Below, in pieces: positions 26,202 through 34,310 of a DNA stretch of 64,000 bases. Source of the DNA: Faecalibacterium sp. UBA1771 (lineage in GTDB: Bacteria > Bacillota > Clostridia > Oscillospirales > Ruminococcaceae). Location of the stretch: the NCBI GenBank assembly GCA_002315315.1, contig DCGT01000047.1, positions 1-64,000 on the forward strand. Direction: 5' to 3'. The notes beneath the pieces are model-generated. The model was not told the DNA's origin and made no database searches. It saw only the letters and a list, made by a program, of their open reading frames with translations. How positions within the stretch are numbered: position 1 is the first letter of the stretch; every line of letters begins with the position of its first letter. The position numbers and the translations under genes were made by a program.

Positions 26202-27020
26202 TCAGCCGATGAGACTTGTCTGTTCAAGCATAAGCATATGTATAGCCTTGGTCGGACAAACGTCCTGACATTTTCCGCAACCGGTACACTTAGTGAAATC
26301 GACCTTGGCAAGATTGTTAGTAACGGTAACTGCGCCAAGCTCGCAAGCCTTTTGGCATCGCATACATCCTATGCATCCGGCGGTGCAGTATTTGCGGGTA
26401 ACTCCGCCCTTATCCTCATTCATACAGCTTACAATAGACTTTTTGCCAAGCGGAACAACCTCAATAATTCCCTTCGGGCAGGCTGAGGCACAGGCACCGC
26501 ACCCCTTGCAAGCCTCATAATTGACGACGGCAACACCGTTCACTACCTTGATAGCATCGAACTTGCAGGCGGCAACACAGTCTCCGTAGCCGAGACATCC
26601 AAAAGGACACGCACTGCTTCCCTTGTACATCATGGCGGCGGCACGACATCCGGAAACGCCCTGATATTCATACTTATCGGTGGTAACCGAGAACGAGCCT
26701 CTGCAACGAACAACGGCGGTGCGCTCTTCAATATCGACAGCCTCTACACCCATAATATTTGACATATCGAGGGCGGCTTTATCTCCTCCCGGAATACACA
26801 GACCGATTTTCGCCTCGCCTTTTGAGACCGCCTCGGCATAATTGGAGCATCCGGCATATCCGCAGGCGCCGCAGTTGGCACCGGGCAGAGCGGCAGTCAG
26901 CTTTTCTGCCGTTTCATCAACGGGAACGCTCATAAATTTGGCGGCGATTACAAGAATCACAGCCGCGGCAAAACCGACGATGCACAGAACGGCGACAGCG
27001 GTAAGAACCTGAGTAATCAT
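26202..27020 (-). CDS. rnfB: Rnf complex subunit B (polyferredoxin)
   Basis: A 272-residue subunit that receives electrons from reduced ferredoxin. An N-terminal membrane helix (VLTAVAVLCIVGFAAAV) is followed by the RnfB Fe-S cluster motif CGACGYAGC. Cys-rich 4Fe-4S repeats then follow, recognisable in CPFGCLGYGDCVAAC, CKGCGACASACP, CIGCMRCQKAC and CTGCGKCQDVCP. This is the longer clostridial/acetogen type of RnfB. GGGGAGGA precedes the ATG by 7 bases, and it starts 18 bases after rnfA ends. Last gene of the operon, followed by a strong terminator. Confidence 0.96.
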   Translation of the reverse strand: MITQVLTAVAVLCIVGFAAAVILVIAAKFMSVPVDETAEKLTAALPGANCGACGYAGCSNYAEAVSKGEAKIGLCIPGGDKAALDMSNIMGVEAVDIEERTAVVRCRGSFSVTTDKYEYQGVSGCRAAAMMYKGSSACPFGCLGYGDCVAACKFDAIKVVNGVAVVNYEACKGCGACASACPKGIIEVVPLGKKSIVSCMNEDKGGVTRKYCTAGCIGCMRCQKACELGAVTVTNNLAKVDFTKCTGCGKCQDVCPTKAIHMLMLEQTSLIG

Positions 27021-27038
27021 ATTATCTTCCTCCCCGCA

Positions 27039-27626
27039 TTACGCAAAAATGTTATCGATAAGACCTGAGAAACCCATAAAGGTCAGCGAGGTCAGCGATG
27101 CAGCGGCGAGCGTTATGGGCAGACCCTCAAAGCACTTGGGCGGCTTGGCGCGCTGCAGAGTGCGGCGAACGCCGGAGAACAGTACCATGGCAAGCATAAA
27201 TCCGAGACCTGCTCCGAGACCGTCGAACAGCGACTCTACGAGCGTGTAATCGTTCTCGATGTTGAGAAGCGTTACACCCAAAACGGCGCAGTTGGTGGTG
27301 ATGAGCGGCAGATATATGCCGAGAGCCTGATACAGACCCTTAACGTATTTTTTGAGGATAATTTCAACGAGCTGAACGAGCGCGGCAATCACGAGTATGA
27401 AAACTATTGTTTTCATATACTGTAGATTGTACTTGACAAGCACCTGATAAATTCCCCATGTAGCGGCGGACGACATCGTCATAACAAAGATAACCGCGGC
27501 GCTCATACCTACTGCGTTGCCGAGATTTTTGGAAACGCCGAGGAAGGGACAGATACCGAGGAACTGAACAAGAACATAGTTCTCGGTCAAAATCATAGTG
27601 AAAAGGATTACGAGCATTGATTTCAT
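27039..27626 (-). CDS. rnfA: Rnf complex subunit A
   Basis: A 195-residue integral membrane subunit with six helices, homologous to NqrE. Conserved family text includes ENYVLVQFLGICPFLGVSK and TNCAVLGVTLLN; both carry the buried Cys residues that hold the intramembrane Fe-S centre shared with RnfE. It overlaps rnfE by ATGA, with GGAGGA upstream of the start. Length equals the family's usual 190-200. Confidence 0.96.
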   Translation of the reverse strand: MKSMLVILFTMILTENYVLVQFLGICPFLGVSKNLGNAVGMSAAVIFVMTMSSAATWGIYQVLVKYNLQYMKTIVFILVIAALVQLVEIILKKYVKGLYQALGIYLPLITTNCAVLGVTLLNIENDYTLVESLFDGLGAGLGFMLAMVLFSGVRRTLQRAKPPKCFEGLPITLAAASLTSLTFMGFSGLIDNIFA

Positions 27627-28315
27627 TGTGCTTTATCCTCCTTTGCACATTCGGTTTTGCCGCAGCTTGCGGCGAGCGGGCAGGCGTCACAGCCTTCATC
27701 GAGCGACGGTGCTTTAACCTGTACCCCCCTCTTGGCGGAAAGCGTGGCGGTGAGCAGAGCCATGAGCAGACCGAATGTAAAGAATCCGCCCGGAGTCATG
27801 GTCATAATCTTAATTGTATAGGCTTCGGGGATGATTCGCAGACCGAACCATGTTCCGCTGCCGATGACCTCGCGAACGGTAGCCATGGCAAGCAGAGTAG
27901 TGGTAAAGCCCAAGCCCATTCCGAGACCGTCAAGCGCCGAGTCAATAACCTTATTCTTGTTGGCGAACATTTCGGCACGTCCGAGAATAATGCAGTTGAC
28001 GACGATAAGCGGAAGATATATTCCGAGCGAATCGTATAGCGTGGGGATAAATGCCTCAAGCAGCATCATTACAATTGTGACAAAGGTGGCGATAACGGTG
28101 ATGTAGCAGGGTATTCTCACCTTGTCGGGAATGATGTTGCGGAGCATTGAAATAACCATATTCGAGCAGATAAGTACAAATGTTGCGGCTATTCCCATAC
28201 CCAAGCCTCCGGCGCAGCTAACCGATATGGCAAGCGTGGGACAGGTGCCGAGTACAAGACAGAGAACGGGGTTCTCTTTGATAATTCCGTTGGTGACGAG
28301 CTTTAATTTATTCAT
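27623..28315 (-). CDS. rnfE: Rnf complex subunit E
   Basis: A 230-residue membrane subunit homologous to NqrD, with about six helices. It contains ENPVLCLVLGTCPTLAIS and VVNCIILGRAEMFA, the Cys-bearing half-sites matching those of RnfA. The C-terminus adds a Cys-rich cytoplasmic tail (CDACPLAASCGKTEC), longer than in many homologues and possibly metal-binding. It starts 3 bases after rnfG and overlaps rnfA. Confidence 0.95.
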   Translation of the reverse strand: MNKLKLVTNGIIKENPVLCLVLGTCPTLAISVSCAGGLGMGIAATFVLICSNMVISMLRNIIPDKVRIPCYITVIATFVTIVMMLLEAFIPTLYDSLGIYLPLIVVNCIILGRAEMFANKNKVIDSALDGLGMGLGFTTTLLAMATVREVIGSGTWFGLRIIPEAYTIKIMTMTPGGFFTFGLLMALLTATLSAKRGVQVKAPSLDEGCDACPLAASCGKTECAKEDKAQ

Positions 28316-28318
28316 AGC

Positions 28319-28843
28319 TTATGCCCCCTTGACTTCGTTCCAGACAGCGAGTGCAGTGTCAACCGATGTCAATACCGCAGTGCTGGAATAGGTGGCGCCG
28401 GTGATTGTGTCGATACCGTCCGTAGACGATATTCCGATAAATTGGTCGGTAAAGGATGGAAGAGCTGCCTTGGAACCGAGACCTGTGGTTTCGGTAGAGG
28501 CGTCGACCGACATTCCGGTTATCTTTCCGTCATTGTCTATGGCAATCATCGAAACAACCTCTCCGCCGTATCCGTAGTATCCCACCGAGATTACATACCC
28601 GAGACCGCTATTTTCTTTGTAAACGGTCTTAACCGCGTCGTTTCCGCTATACTCAACCTCGGTAAAGCCGGTGGCGTCGGGAATAAGCGAGCTGAGAGTT
28701 TCGGCATTTTTCTTTTCCTTGTTAGCTGCGATAATCGGCTCGGTAATGGCGTTGGTTACACCGAGCAGTGCCGACACAGCAAGGCAAATCGACAGCAAAA
28801 CTACTATCGGCTTGAAAATATCATCCCAAGTTTGACCTTTCAT
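28319..28843 (-). CDS. rnfG: Rnf complex subunit G (flavoprotein)
   Basis: A 174-residue subunit with one N-terminal membrane helix (residues about 11-30) and an extracytoplasmic FMN-binding domain. The flavinylation motif is TITGATYSS near the C-terminus, where the Thr in the (S/T)GAT sequence carries covalent FMN. The GYYGYGGEVVSMIAID segment is also conserved in the FMN_bind family. The start overlaps the rnfD stop by ATGA. It is at the short end of the family's length range. Confidence 0.94.
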   Translation of the reverse strand: MKGQTWDDIFKPIVVLLSICLAVSALLGVTNAITEPIIAANKEKKNAETLSSLIPDATGFTEVEYSGNDAVKTVYKENSGLGYVISVGYYGYGGEVVSMIAIDNDGKITGMSVDASTETTGLGSKAALPSFTDQFIGISSTDGIDTITGATYSSTAVLTSVDTALAVWNEVKGA

Positions 28844-29772
28844 GCTTTTTTGCCACCTCCGAACGGCTTATTTCTTGTGAAATCGTTAATGTACGGCACA
28901 ACAAGATTCATAAGTACAATAGCGTAGGAAACACCCTCGGCGGAGTTGCCGAACACGCGAATAAGCGAAGCGATGAGTCCGCATCCGATTCCGAAAACGA
29001 CCTTGCCGTAATTTGTATAGGGCGAAGTAACATAGTCGGTAGCCATAAAGATAGAGCCGACCATAAGACCTCCGACAAACAGCGACAGGAATGGAGCGGA
29101 GCTGCCGAACAGAGCGGAGAACGCTAATGTCGACAGCATAAAGCTGACGGGAATGTAAGGCTTGATGACCTTGCGGATTACGAGATATACGCCGCCGATG
29201 ATAAAGGCAAGCGAGCAGGTATCAGCCATAACGCCGCCGAAGCGTCCTAACAGCATATCGACAAATCGCAGATTTTCAACGCTTCCCTCGGCAATCAGTG
29301 CGAGCGGGGTTGCGCCGGAAACGATGTCAACCGCCTGCTTCGAAAAAGCATATGCGGTCATGGTTGTCGGGAATGACATTGCCATCATAATACGTCCGGC
29401 AAGAGCAGGGTTGATAAAATTGCACCCGATGCCTCCGAAAAGCTGTTTCACAACGGCAATCGAGAAAATCGAGCCGACTATTACCTGCCAAACGGGAAGA
29501 CTTGCCGGAACGTTTAATGCAAGCAAAATTCCGGTGACAACCGCCGAAAAATCGGAGCAGGGTATTTTTTTCTTGGCAATGCGGCACCAGAAATACTCGG
29601 TCAACGTGCAGGTAGCGGCACTGACGGCAATGAGTATCAGAGCGCGCAGACCGTACTGAATTACGGTGCAGATTACCGCAGGCATAAGCGCTATTATAAC
29701 ATCGAGCATAATCGTGCGAGTTGTTACCGGCGACGAAATATGCGGTGACGAGGTTACTAACAAATTTTTCAT
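28840..29772 (-). CDS. rnfD: Rnf complex subunit D
   Basis: A 310-residue integral membrane subunit homologous to NqrB, with about nine to ten helices. It begins MKNLLVTSSPHISSP, the typical family start. The covalent-FMN motif is SGATPLA (Thr), and GxGCNFINPALAGR-type text is also conserved. The frame is open to 29868, but ATG 29772 overlaps the rnfC stop by ATGA and matches the family, so it is chosen. Confidence 0.95.
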   Translation of the reverse strand: MKNLLVTSSPHISSPVTTRTIMLDVIIALMPAVICTVIQYGLRALILIAVSAATCTLTEYFWCRIAKKKIPCSDFSAVVTGILLALNVPASLPVWQVIVGSIFSIAVVKQLFGGIGCNFINPALAGRIMMAMSFPTTMTAYAFSKQAVDIVSGATPLALIAEGSVENLRFVDMLLGRFGGVMADTCSLAFIIGGVYLVIRKVIKPYIPVSFMLSTLAFSALFGSSAPFLSLFVGGLMVGSIFMATDYVTSPYTNYGKVVFGIGCGLIASLIRVFGNSAEGVSYAIVLMNLVVPYINDFTRNKPFGGGKKA

Positions 29773-31094
29773 TTTTTGGTACCCGCCTTTCTGAGCTGAG
29801 CCTTGGCAAGACGCATCTGCTGTGTAAGCGGACGCCCCGCCGGACAGATAAACGAGCAGCTTCCGCATTCAATGCAGTTGTTGACCGACAGCTTGGCAAG
29901 CTTGGCGTCATCACCCTGCGACAGTGCAAAGGCAATCTCGACGGGAGAAAGTCTCATCGGACAATGCTCCACACATCGACCGCAATGTATACAGGGATTA
30001 TCGGGAATAGCGCCGATTTCATCCTCGGTCAGCGCAAGTATTGCATTGTTGTTTTTGAGGATAGGCGTTTCGTCGGTGTACTGCGCTATGCCCATCATCA
30101 TACCGCCCATGAGCAGCATCGCAGGCTCGCAGGCATATCCTCCCGCAGCATCCACGACATCCTTTATCGACATTCCAATCGGAACAATGTAGTTTCCGGG
30201 CTTGGCAATTGCCTTGCCGTCAAGGGTAATTCTCTTTTCAATCAGCGGCATACCGGTACGCAGATACTTGGCAATAAAAGCGACGGTACCGATATTGAGA
30301 ATTACACAGCCGGCGTCGATAGGCAGACCGCCCATCGGAACAGCACGACCCGTCAGCGTGGCAATAAGCACCTTTTCCGCGCCCTGTGGGTAGCTGCTTT
30401 TCAGCACTCGTATTTCGATATTCGCGAATTCGGCAGTCTTTTGCTTGAGAAGCTCGATGGCTCGCGGCTTGTTATTTTCAATTCCGATGATGCATTTCGG
30501 AATATCAAGATATTTTAAAACCGTCTGTATTCCCTCTATAATATCGTCCGGCTCTTCCATCATGCCGCGGAAGTCGCTTGTTATGTACGGCTCGCACTCG
30601 GCACCGTTTATAAGCAGGAAATCCGGGTGAGGCTTATCCTCCGACAGCGACAGCTTGACATGAGTCGGGAATCCGGCTCCGCCCAATCCGACCAGACCGG
30701 AATGCTGAATGGCGGAAACAAGCGATGCGGCGTCGGTAACGACCGGTGGAACAATAGCGGGGTCAACCTCCTGAGCGCCGTCAACGTCGATAACAACGGC
30801 GGAAGCGGCGGCTCCGGCAGAGGTCAGCACAGTAGTCAGCTCCTTGACGGTGCCACTCACCGGTGAATGAGTATCGGCACTGACAAACCCGCCTGCCTTG
30901 GCAAGAACGGTTCCGACCATCACCCTGTCACCCTTGGCTACACAGGCAACGGCAGGTGCACCTATGTGCTGTGAAAGCTGAACCGTCACCTGGGCCGGCA
31001 ACGGCAGGCGCACCGATTCACAGTCGTCTGTATGCTTATTATGAGGCACTTCAACGCCTGCTCCACGGGGCGCTTTGAGAAATTTCGTGTTCAC
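29769..31094 (-). CDS. rnfC: Rnf complex subunit C (NADH/NAD+ site)
   Basis: A 441-residue peripheral subunit homologous to NuoF/Nqr-A that reduces NAD+ with electrons from the complex. A biotinyl-like barrel comes first, then the FMN/NAD-binding glycine region GLGGAGFPTHVKL and GAECEPYI, then two 4Fe-4S motifs CIHCGRCVEHCP and CIECGSCSFICP near the C-terminus. The start is GTG at 31092-31094, preceded by AGGAGAGGG about 8 bases upstream. It leads the rnfCDGEAB operon. No terminator separates it from the glycosyltransferase gene 119 bases upstream, so read-through is possible. Confidence 0.95.
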   Translation of the reverse strand: MNTKFLKAPRGAGVEVPHNKHTDDCESVRLPLPAQVTVQLSQHIGAPAVACVAKGDRVMVGTVLAKAGGFVSADTHSPVSGTVKELTTVLTSAGAAASAVVIDVDGAQEVDPAIVPPVVTDAASLVSAIQHSGLVGLGGAGFPTHVKLSLSEDKPHPDFLLINGAECEPYITSDFRGMMEEPDDIIEGIQTVLKYLDIPKCIIGIENNKPRAIELLKQKTAEFANIEIRVLKSSYPQGAEKVLIATLTGRAVPMGGLPIDAGCVILNIGTVAFIAKYLRTGMPLIEKRITLDGKAIAKPGNYIVPIGMSIKDVVDAAGGYACEPAMLLMGGMMMGIAQYTDETPILKNNNAILALTEDEIGAIPDNPCIHCGRCVEHCPMRLSPVEIAFALSQGDDAKLAKLSVNNCIECGSCSFICPAGRPLTQQMRLAKAQLRKAGTKK

Positions 31095-31213
31095 TGAATA
31101 TTCCCTCTCCTTTCGGATATTTTTCTGAAAATATATGTTTATATGAATGGATTTGCAGACAAATATGCAGGCAATACAGACCGATAAAACAGCGGCACGG
31201 AATATTACAAGCT

Positions 31214-32140
31214 CTAAACGGCAATTATCTGACCTATATTTCTGATGAAAGTATTCTTGTAAAATCCGTACCTGAAAACAGAAGAAATCCTGCCGAGCTT
31301 GCCCTTATTCTTCATATCGGCAAATGCGTGAAGCATTTCCGAATCCTCTTTTGACAGACGATCGGCAAAGGTATCGGCAAAGCAGGCGGCTTGGCTGAAC
31401 ATAGAATCGTAAATCGCTCTTGTTCTGCCCTTTTCGGTCAGTCTTTTAAAGCTCTGTGCAAGGCTTAAAGCGGAGTACGCCCCCACCGAGTTTCCCGAAT
31501 GCTGACGATAAAAAATCATCGGACGGTAGTCGACGACGATTTGTCCGAATGCCGAAGCACACAACGCAAGCCACCAATCGTGCATAACAGCGCTTTTCGG
31601 CTGTTCCGTCACAAGCTCGCGAAGCGCACGATTAATAATCGTCGTACAGCCGGTGACATTGTTCTGTACCGCAAGCTGCTTCAGCGCCGTTCGCTCCGGC
31701 GACAGCTTTTCGTAGTCAAACATCGACTCGGCAATGACTCCGAGCGATTCGTCGACAACCGTCAAGTCCGAATGTGAGAGAATAGGAGTATCCGTACCGT
31801 ACTTGCTCTCGGCGTTTTGTATTGTTTCGACGGCGTTTTTAACCTTGTCCGGCAACCAGATATCATCGGCATCGCAGAACATAATATAGTCGGCATCGCT
31901 CTGAAGCAGCAACCTGAAAAAGTTATTGCAGGCACTCCCGCTCGGCTCACGGTCGGACAGGACGTTTATGCGGGAATCGGTCTTTGCAAGCTCGGCGATT
32001 TTCTCAAACGTACCGTCGCTCGAACCGTCATCACGCACCGTCAGCTTAAAATCACCGAAGCTCTGTTTAAGCACCGATCCGACAAGCGATTCGACAAACG
32101 GCATATTGTTGCGCGTGGCAAGAAGTATTTCAACGCTCAT
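31214..32140 (-). CDS. Family 2 glycosyltransferase
   Basis: A 308-residue cytosolic GT-A enzyme. It begins VEILLATRNNMPFVESLVGSV, followed by the family motifs LTVRDDGSSDGT and the metal-binding ADYIMFCDADDIWLPDK (DxD). The later WWLALCASAFG and RQHSGNSVG segments match the rhamnosyl/polysaccharide-type GT2 subgroup. No membrane segment is present. Substrate unknown; likely cell-surface polysaccharide. The start overlaps the preceding glutaredoxin-like gene by ATGA, so the two are co-translated. Confidence 0.9.
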   Translation of the reverse strand: MSVEILLATRNNMPFVESLVGSVLKQSFGDFKLTVRDDGSSDGTFEKIAELAKTDSRINVLSDREPSGSACNNFFRLLLQSDADYIMFCDADDIWLPDKVKNAVETIQNAESKYGTDTPILSHSDLTVVDESLGVIAESMFDYEKLSPERTALKQLAVQNNVTGCTTIINRALRELVTEQPKSAVMHDWWLALCASAFGQIVVDYRPMIFYRQHSGNSVGAYSALSLAQSFKRLTEKGRTRAIYDSMFSQAACFADTFADRLSKEDSEMLHAFADMKNKGKLGRISSVFRYGFYKNTFIRNIGQIIAV

Positions 32141-32397
32141 CGCAGAGCCTCCTCGAGCACTGCCGCAACCTTTTCCCTTGTCGCCGCTCCTTCATGCAGC
32201 TTTACACCGTCAACATAGTATGTCGGGACATAATAATAATCGTATGAATTTGCAATTTCGGGGTTTTCACTCTCCTCGATATACTCTATTTCAATCGGAG
32301 CAAACCTGCTGTCCGAAGCAATTATTTCGTTTTGCCAACCGATAGCCTGACGGCAGTAGGGGCAGCTTTTAAGATAAAAAAGTGTGACCTCTTTCAT
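32137..32397 (-). CDS. Glutaredoxin/thioredoxin-like redox protein
   Basis: An 86-residue thioredoxin-fold protein with the CPYC active site at residues 12-15 and a conserved cis-proline segment YVPTYYVDG. Length and motif suit a glutaredoxin. AAGGAG lies close upstream of ATG. It is the first gene of a two-gene unit with the glycosyltransferase; a functional connection between redox and glycosylation is not evident. Confidence 0.85.
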   Translation of the reverse strand: MKEVTLFYLKSCPYCRQAIGWQNEIIASDSRFAPIEIEYIEESENPEIANSYDYYYVPTYYVDGVKLHEGAATREKVAAVLEEALR

Positions 32398-32436
32398 TCC
32401 TCTACTCCTTCACAGTATAAAATATTTATACTATAC

Positions 32437-32465
32437 ATTATATTTACTTTTAATATAAATGTCTA
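32437..32465 (-). promoter_or_regulatory. Promoter of the glutaredoxin-GT2 unit
   Basis: On the minus strand, TAGACA (complement of 32460-32465), a 17-bp spacer and TATAAT (complement of 32437-32442). It is divergent from the MATE promoter about 75 bp away. Confidence 0.75.
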
Positions 32466-32539
32466 TTGAAATAACCGACAAATGAGCTTTTATATAATAT
32501 GAAGTTTGACGAAAGAATAAAAATGTAGCGTGCAACCGA

Positions 32540-32568
32540 TTGACTTTGAAACTTGTTTGCGCTATCAT
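32540..32568 (+). promoter_or_regulatory. Promoter of the MATE transporter gene
   Basis: TTGACT (32540-32545), a 17-bp spacer and TATCAT (32563-32568). Transcription would begin near 32575, giving a ~79-base leader. Confidence 0.7.
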
Positions 32569-32588
32569 ATTAGAGGTATAAATTTTGA

Positions 32589-32690
32589 ATGCCTAATTTG
32601 AAAAAAGGGGTAAAGCCCTTTTTGTTTTTTCTGCAAAAAGGGACGAGTAAAGTATGGACAACAAAAGCAAAGCTGTCGATACCGAAATAG
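32589..32690 (+). CDS. Possible leader peptide upstream of MATE (speculative)
   Basis: A 33-codon frame beginning ATG-CCT-AAT, preceded by AGAGG (32572-32576) 12 bases upstream. It runs through the leader hairpins and ends inside the MATE gene in another frame. The beginning MPNLKKGVKPFLFFLQKG is encoded by the hairpin arms. If translated, ribosome position could choose between the two hairpins, as in ribosome-mediated attenuation of drug-resistance genes. The proposed transcription start is very close to its ribosome site, so this is weakly supported. Confidence 0.25.
   Translation: MPNLKKGVKPFLFFLQKGTSKVWTTKAKLSIPK
32602..32642 (+). promoter_or_regulatory. Mutually exclusive hairpins in the MATE leader
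   Basis: Segment A (32602-32609, AAAAAGGG) pairs with B (32616-32623), giving a terminator-like stem with a T-rich tail (32625-32630). Segment B (32616-32624, CCCTTTTTG) is also exactly complementary to C (32634-32642, CAAAAAGGG), a 9-bp stem. C ends at the likely ribosome site (GGGA) of the MATE gene. A:B and B:C cannot coexist, which is the hallmark of an attenuator or translational switch. Function is inferred. Confidence 0.55.
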
Positions 32691-34177
32691 AGGCTCCCAA
32701 GCAAAAGGTAATTCCCATAACGCTTGACCGTCTCGAAGCCGGTACCGACGACCATGAGGGTTTCACCTCAAAATTTTCCAAGAAGCTGCCCGAAGGAGTC
32801 ACCAATAAAATGATTTATTCGGACATAATCCGCATCGGATGGCCTGCATTGCTTGAGCTTCTGCTCATTCAGCTGACCGGTATGTTCGACCAGATTCAGG
32901 TCGGCAAAATCGGAGCGGTTGCACTTGCCGCCGTAGGTCTTGCCAACGTTCCCAAGTTCCTGCTCAATACCGCCGTTATGGCGCTCAATGTCGGTGTTAC
33001 CGCCATGGTAGCCCGCGCAAGAGGCCGTAAGGACCGTGAGCAGGCGCAAAAGATGATGCATCAGGGCTATCTGATGACCTTCATCGTCTCCATCATCATC
33101 ACCATCGGCGGATACTACGCCAGCGAGCTGATGATAAAAATGATGGGCGCCCCCGACGCCGAAACGCTCCGCGCCGGTACCGAGTATATGGAAATCATCT
33201 GCCTCGGCACCCTGCCCGTTGCCATGACCATGACAACCAGCGCCGCCCTGCGAGCCGTCGGAAACTCTCGCATTTCGCTCTATTACAACCTTATTTCCAA
33301 CCTCGTAAACATATTCCTGAACTGGGTACTTATCAACGGTATCAAGATTTTCGGAATTCAGTTCCCGCGTATGGAAATCCGCGGCGCCGCTCTTGCTACC
33401 ATCATTGGTCAGACCGTCGCGTTCGTTATTGCCTTCATCGTTATCACCCGTCCGAAGAGCTATCTGTGCGTTTACTTCAACAAGGGCTATTTCAAGCCGG
33501 ATAACGCCGCAATGTCAGATATCATCAAAATCGGTGTTCCCGCCTGCGTCGAACAGCTCATTATGCGTGTCGGTATGATTCTTTATACCCGCATCATCGC
33601 TTCTCTCGGCACCGAGCTGTACGCTACTCATACCATCTGCATGAACATCCTCTCACTTTCGTTTATGCTCGGACAAGGTATAGCGGTTTCATCCACCTCT
33701 CTGGTCGGACAGAGCCTCGGTAAAAAACGTCCCGATATGGCGGAGGCTTACAGCAAACGCAGTCAGACGCTCGGCTTCTACTGTGCAACAGTAATTGCAC
33801 TTATGTTTGCGTTTTTCGGTAAAGGGCTTGTCGGTCTTTACACTACCGAAGCCGATATGATAGCGCTCGGCGGAAAAATCCTGCTGTTTGTCGCCGTTAT
33901 GCAGCCGTTCCAAGCCTCACAGTTCATTCTTGCCGGTTCTATGCGCGGAGCCGGAGACACCAAGGTCGTCGCTATCATCACTTCAGTCACGACACTTCTG
34001 CTCCGTCCGTTTCTCGCTTATGCTGCTGTCAACTGGCTCAACCTCAGCCTTGAGGGTGCGTGGTACGCCACAATTATCGACCAGCTCGTCAGAACGATAT
34101 TCATCTATATCCGCTATAACTCCGGAAAATGGAAGAACAGCTTCCGCTCTCGTTCCGAGGTTGCCGCGCAGGAATAA
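32654..34177 (+). CDS. MATE-family multidrug/toxin efflux transporter
   Basis: A 507-residue inner-membrane antiporter (Na+ or H+ driven) with about twelve helices in two homologous halves. After a hydrophilic start of about 55 residues, it shows WPALLELLLIQLTGMFDQIQVGKIG and, in the second half, KIGVPACVEQLIMRVGMI, the paired MATE signatures. The repeated MRGAGDTK/LRAVGNSR motifs are also typical (RAVGNSRIS and RGAGDTKVV). Substrate is not predictable. The ATG lies 10 bases after GGGA inside the leader switch. A terminator follows, so the gene is monocistronic. Confidence 0.93.
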   Translation: MDNKSKAVDTEIEAPKQKVIPITLDRLEAGTDDHEGFTSKFSKKLPEGVTNKMIYSDIIRIGWPALLELLLIQLTGMFDQIQVGKIGAVALAAVGLANVPKFLLNTAVMALNVGVTAMVARARGRKDREQAQKMMHQGYLMTFIVSIIITIGGYYASELMIKMMGAPDAETLRAGTEYMEIICLGTLPVAMTMTTSAALRAVGNSRISLYYNLISNLVNIFLNWVLINGIKIFGIQFPRMEIRGAALATIIGQTVAFVIAFIVITRPKSYLCVYFNKGYFKPDNAAMSDIIKIGVPACVEQLIMRVGMILYTRIIASLGTELYATHTICMNILSLSFMLGQGIAVSSTSLVGQSLGKKRPDMAEAYSKRSQTLGFYCATVIALMFAFFGKGLVGLYTTEADMIALGGKILLFVAVMQPFQASQFILAGSMRGAGDTKVVAIITSVTTLLLRPFLAYAAVNWLNLSLEGAWYATIIDQLVRTIFIYIRYNSGKWKNSFRSRSEVAAQE

Positions 34178-34193
34178 TACACAATACTTATCG

Positions 34194-34235
34194 AAATACC
34201 CGCTCAATCCCATTCGGACAGAGCGGGTATTTTTT
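34194..34235 (+). terminator. Terminator of the MATE gene
   Basis: A 12-bp perfect stem (34194-34205 with 34221-34232) around a 15-base loop, with a T tail to 34235. Confidence 0.9.
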
Positions 34236-34240
34236 ATGTA

Positions 34241-34286
34241 AAAAAACAGTCCCTCACCGTTCGAAAAAACGGTGGAGGACTGTTTT
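34241..34286 (-). terminator. Terminator of the EamA transporter gene
   Basis: A long stem with arms 34243-34260 and 34269-34286, one mismatch and one wobble pair. On the minus strand it is followed by a T-rich tail (A run at 34240-34246). It directly faces the MATE terminator. Confidence 0.88.
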
Positions 34287-34310
34287 GCAATAGGAATTTT
34301 TTGTTAATTT

